From NCBI GenBank assembly GCA_029571425.1, contig JAKPSR010000018.1:1-8821 (forward strand): a DNA stretch of 8,821 nucleotides, in the 5' to 3' direction. The notes beneath the pieces were generated by a model. It saw only the letters and a program-made list of their open reading frames with translations. It was not told the DNA's origin and did not search any database. Shown here one piece after another: positions 6,866 through 8,821 of the stretch. The stretch's first letter is position 1, and each line of letters opens with the position of its first letter. The stretch comes from Spirochaetota bacterium. GTDB taxonomy: Bacteria > Spirochaetota > Spirochaetia > Treponematales > Treponemataceae. Made by a program: the position numbers and the translations under genes.

Positions 6866-8032
6866 CTAGAAAATGAACGAGAGGTTGATGACCGTTAGGT
6901 CGGTCTCGCGGAATTGGTTCGCCATCGACTCGAACTTAACGTTTACCTTCTCGCACGCCTCGCTGAGGTAGGAGAGGTAGTACATCCCGAGGTTCGTGTC
7001 TTCCTCCCCCTCCGGGATCTCGCGGTAGAAGTCGATCAGTGATTTTTTCTTGAGGTCGGCGTTCTTCTTGTCGTTGATGCTCTCGCGCACGGTCTCGGAC
7101 TGGTCATCCTTGTTGTAGAGGGTTATCTGCAGCTTGCCCTGCGTGCCGATCGAGGTACTCCCCCCGCCGAGCTTCCAGGAGAGGAAGACGAGCTCGTGCT
7201 TCCGCTCTAGCTCGGCGATGACCTTCTTCCGGATGTTCGGGTCGAACATCACCGTGTTCGGGTCGACCGCGCCCTTGTACATCGTCTTCGCCTCCTTTCG
7301 GAGGTTGGTGTTCTCGGCGTTGATGACGAGCTCCATCAGCATCAGCGAGATGTACTCGGCGATCTTCGCCTTGTCCATGTACTCCGTCAGGCTAGCCCGG
7401 ATCGTGCGGAGGATCGCGTCGAAGCCGTCGGCGTCGCGGAACTTAGTAATGATGAACCAGGTGAACGGGCGAAGGTTGTTCATGAACTTCTCGCTAAGGA
7501 GAAGCTGTATGTTCTTTTCTTCCGGAAGGAGGGATGTATTCTTGTTGATGAAGGTATAGAGGGGCGAGAGTATCTCCTGCTTGGCCTGGTAGATGATCGC
7601 CTCGTTCTTCTTGAGGACGTTGCGAAGGAAGTTCTCGTTGATGTGCGTCTTCTCGTCGATGATGTTCGCCGGGTTCAGGCGGTTCCACTTCTTGATGACG
7701 TCGGAGTTGAGTATCTGCGAGAAGATATAGGCGTCGTACTGGCGGTAGAGGACCGAGTAGACGATCAGCTTCGAGAGGTCCATCACCTCCTGGCGCGAGG
7801 AGACGAACTCGGGCTTTGATATCTCGATCTTGGAGATGTAGTCGATGAGCAAGAGGCGCTGGATCGTCGCGGGGGTGAATTCCTCGAGGGATATCCCATA
7901 TTCCTCGACGTTATCGGCAAGCTTGAACTTCAGGAGTTTCTTGTTTTGCCTGATGAAAAAAGTGGATCCCTCCTGAGTGAGGATGATTTTCAACGGCAGG
8001 TTTAGGATACATTTTTTCTCGCCGGCAGCCAT
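6866..8032 (-). CDS. Unknown protein with a degenerate GHKL (histidine-kinase-like) ATPase C-terminal half
   Basis: A 388-aa soluble protein, first gene of the minus-strand string. Residues 1-220 are helix-rich with no motif I can name (a long charged stretch LKKNEAIIYQAKQEIL at about 140-155). The C-terminal part has the order of a GHKL ATPase: an N-box-like MELVINAEN (233-241), a strand that could match the G1 region (LQITLYNKDD, 301-310), a G2-like DTNLGMYYLSYLSEACEK (345-362), and a final beta strand (TDLTVINLSFIF). The canonical DxGxG and GxGLGL glycines are missing, so ATP binding is doubtful. Its composition is Lys/Ile/Asn-rich, unlike the Arg/Ala-rich neighbours, yet codons are mostly G/C-ending, which argues for a conserved resident gene rather than recent transfer. 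ATG 8032 is preferred over ATG 8044 because GAGGGG (8037-8042) precedes it and 8044 has no SD. No membrane segment or signal peptide is seen. A regulatory role is only a guess. Confidence 0.85.
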   Translation of the reverse strand: MAAGEKKCILNLPLKIILTQEGSTFFIRQNKKLLKFKLADNVEEYGISLEEFTPATIQRLLLIDYISKIEISKPEFVSSRQEVMDLSKLIVYSVLYRQYDAYIFSQILNSDVIKKWNRLNPANIIDEKTHINENFLRNVLKKNEAIIYQAKQEILSPLYTFINKNTSLLPEEKNIQLLLSEKFMNNLRPFTWFIITKFRDADGFDAILRTIRASLTEYMDKAKIAEYISLMLMELVINAENTNLRKEAKTMYKGAVDPNTVMFDPNIRKKVIAELERKHELVFLSWKLGGGSTSIGTQGKLQITLYNKDDQSETVRESINDKKNADLKKKSLIDFYREIPEGEEDTNLGMYYLSYLSEACEKVNVKFESMANQFRETDLTVINLSFIF

Positions 8033-8036
8033 TCGA

Positions 8037-8042
8037 CCCCTC
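8037..8042 (-). promoter_or_regulatory. Shine-Dalgarno deciding the start of the first operon gene
   Basis: The minus strand reads GAGGGG four bases before ATG 8032, giving workable spacing if the GAGG part pairs. The in-frame ATG at 8044 lies just upstream and has only AT-rich sequence before it, so 8032 is the better start. Confidence 0.55.
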
Positions 8043-8067
8043 ATTCGTTCAGTATGCCAATTAAGGG

Positions 8068-8096
8068 ATTATATACCGGATGTTTTCCTTTGTACA
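8068..8096 (-). promoter_or_regulatory. Sigma-70-type promoter of the minus-strand operon
   Basis: On the minus strand the -10 is a perfect TATAAT (plus-strand 8068-8073) and the -35 is TGTACA (8091-8096, 4 of 6 matches to TTGACA), with a 17-nt spacer. Transcription should start near 8061, leaving a leader of roughly 28 nt before ATG 8032. It lies in an AT-rich island in an otherwise GC-rich window. It is the only convincing promoter found for the eight downstream minus-strand genes. Confidence 0.72.
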
Positions 8097-8138
8097 AGCT
8101 TTTTTGGCCTTTGGCGCAGGCGGGGGAATGCTTCGCGC

Positions 8139-8167
8139 TTGACTCCCTTCCTCTATACGCCTATCCT
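8139..8167 (+). promoter_or_regulatory. Sigma-70-type promoter of the right-hand secreted protein gene
   Basis: TTGACT (8139-8144, 5 of 6 to consensus) and TATCCT (8162-8167, 4 of 6) are separated by exactly 17 nt. Transcription would be expected to begin about seven bases after the -10, at or next to the GTG start at 8174. It is divergent from the operon promoter, with about 43 nt between the two -35 elements. A competing -10 (TATACG at 8154) has far too short a spacer. Confidence 0.55.
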
Positions 8168-8173
8168 ACAGGG

Positions 8174-8821
8174 GTGCGTACCCGGACCGCGGCCCTACTT
8201 GCCCTCCTACTCGGACTCACCCTCCCGCTTTCTGCCCGGAATTCCGTCTTAGCATTCGGCCCGGACACGGGCCGCGCGCTCGTCATCACGACGCCCCAGC
8301 AGACGGACGATCGGGCGACGCGCGCCCTCGAGGCACTCGCCGACCGCCTTGCGACCTCGCCCCCACCCATCCGGGTAAAGATCGTGATTACGCATAACGA
8401 CCTCGTGAGCCTGCCCGCCGACCTCGCGCCCGAAAAGCGCGAAGGCGCGACGGAGGTGATCCAGGACATCGACGACGAGGACTCTGGCGCCGTCGTCCTC
8501 GTCTTGCCGACCGACGACCCGGGCCTTGCCCTGGTCCCCGGCTCTCGGTTCCGCACGGCCCCCCGCTGGCTTTGCGCCGCCGCGCTCGACGCCCTCGCCG
8601 CTAATTCGTTTCCCCAGCGCCTTGAGGAATACCGACTCCAGCTCTACCGCATCGGCTGGGTCGCCGAGCGGCCCCTGCTCGCGGAATACCTGCGCTCCGA
8701 CATCCCGGCCATCGCCCTCGTCGGCGCCGCCGATCCCACGGACGTACTCGAAACGCTCGTTCGCTCGCCCGCGATCGCGGACACCTGGGACCAGCACTTC
8801 ATCGCATTTCGCGCCGGCGAG
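8174..8821 (+). CDS. Secreted or periplasmic protein of unknown function (partial, 3' end outside window)
   Basis: An open plus-strand frame from GTG 8174 to the window edge, 216 codons, with strongly G/C-biased third positions. The start gives a clean signal peptide: basic RTR, hydrophobic core ALLALLLGLTLPL (about 7-19) and possible cleavage after VLA at residue 27. The mature part looks like an alternating alpha/beta fold (RALVITTP; RVKIVITHNDL; GAVVLVLPTDDPG; YLRSDIPAIALVG), which may suit a hydrolase-like fold, but I see no diagnostic catalytic motif in the visible part and assign no function. The frame remains open upstream to an ATG at 8054, but that segment has no coding character and contains both promoters, so GTG 8174 is the best start. 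There is no spaced Shine-Dalgarno, only AGGG touching the GTG. The minus-strand frame opposite (8249-8797) is a shadow. Confidence 0.75.
   Translation, partial: MRTRTAALLALLLGLTLPLSARNSVLAFGPDTGRALVITTPQQTDDRATRALEALADRLATSPPPIRVKIVITHNDLVSLPADLAPEKREGATEVIQDIDDEDSGAVVLVLPTDDPGLALVPGSRFRTAPRWLCAAALDALAANSFPQRLEEYRLQLYRIGWVAERPLLAEYLRSDIPAIALVGAADPTDVLETLVRSPAIADTWDQHFIAFRAGE

Noticed and set aside
8096..8145. Hairpin-like bases around AAGCTTTTTT and CTTCGCGCTT
   Set aside because: No complementary arms long enough to form a stable stem; better explained by the divergent promoters.
8054..8173. ATG 8054 as the start of the secreted protein
   Set aside because: The frame is open, but the segment spans both promoters, is AT-rich and would bury the signal peptide 40 residues inside the protein.
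8249..8797. 182-codon minus-strand frame in the right end
   Set aside because: The plus strand carries a signal peptide, coding-like third positions and a promoter; the minus frame is low-complexity Gly/Arg/Glu-rich and has no SD.

Overview
The window is a compact stretch of a GC-rich bacterial chromosome (by eye well above 60 % G+C, with coding regions that strongly prefer G or C in third codon positions). A spirochaete is the most likely source. The reasons are a lipoprotein signal with Ser just before the lipid-attachment Cys (LFSC), a divergent NAD-dependent DNA ligase, and the combination of an unrecognised conserved-looking protein, a lipoprotein, trmB and ligA in one gene string. This is an inference from gene content and no 16S or other marker is present.

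Layout: a few codons of a plus-strand gene end at 80. Facing it is one tightly packed minus-strand string of eight genes, transcribed right to left from 8032 down to 96. In order of transcription they are: (1) a 388-aa protein that looks like a degenerate GHKL/histidine-kinase-type ATPase; (2) a 235-aa lipoprotein; (3) trmB, tRNA m7G46 methyltransferase; (4) ligA, NAD-dependent DNA ligase of a divergent type; (5) a family-6 UDG-superfamily (hypoxanthine/deoxyinosine-type) DNA glycosylase; (6) a 205-aa single-pass membrane protein of unknown function; (7) a stand-alone PTS EIIC-like permease; (8) an aldo/keto reductase with a C-terminal double [4Fe-4S] domain. Gaps are 26 nt or less, and two junctions are stop/start overlaps (ATGA, GTGA), so the string is probably one operon with translational coupling.

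The only clear promoter for the string is upstream of gene 1 (TGTACA, 17-nt spacer, perfect TATAAT on the minus strand) in the AT-rich divergent intergenic region 8033-8173. A second promoter in the same region (TTGACT, 17-nt spacer, TATCCT) faces right and drives a secreted protein starting at GTG 8174 that runs off the window. Its predicted transcription start coincides with the GTG, so this mRNA may be leaderless.

Functionally, ligase plus deaminated-base glycosylase is a plausible base-excision-repair pair. The methyltransferase is housekeeping RNA modification. The permease and reductase at the distal end look like metabolic cargo. No RNA genes, insertion sequences, CRISPR arrays or phage genes were found. 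The points most worth checking are the changed active-site positions in the ligase, the degenerate ATPase-like first gene, and the divergent promoter pair.
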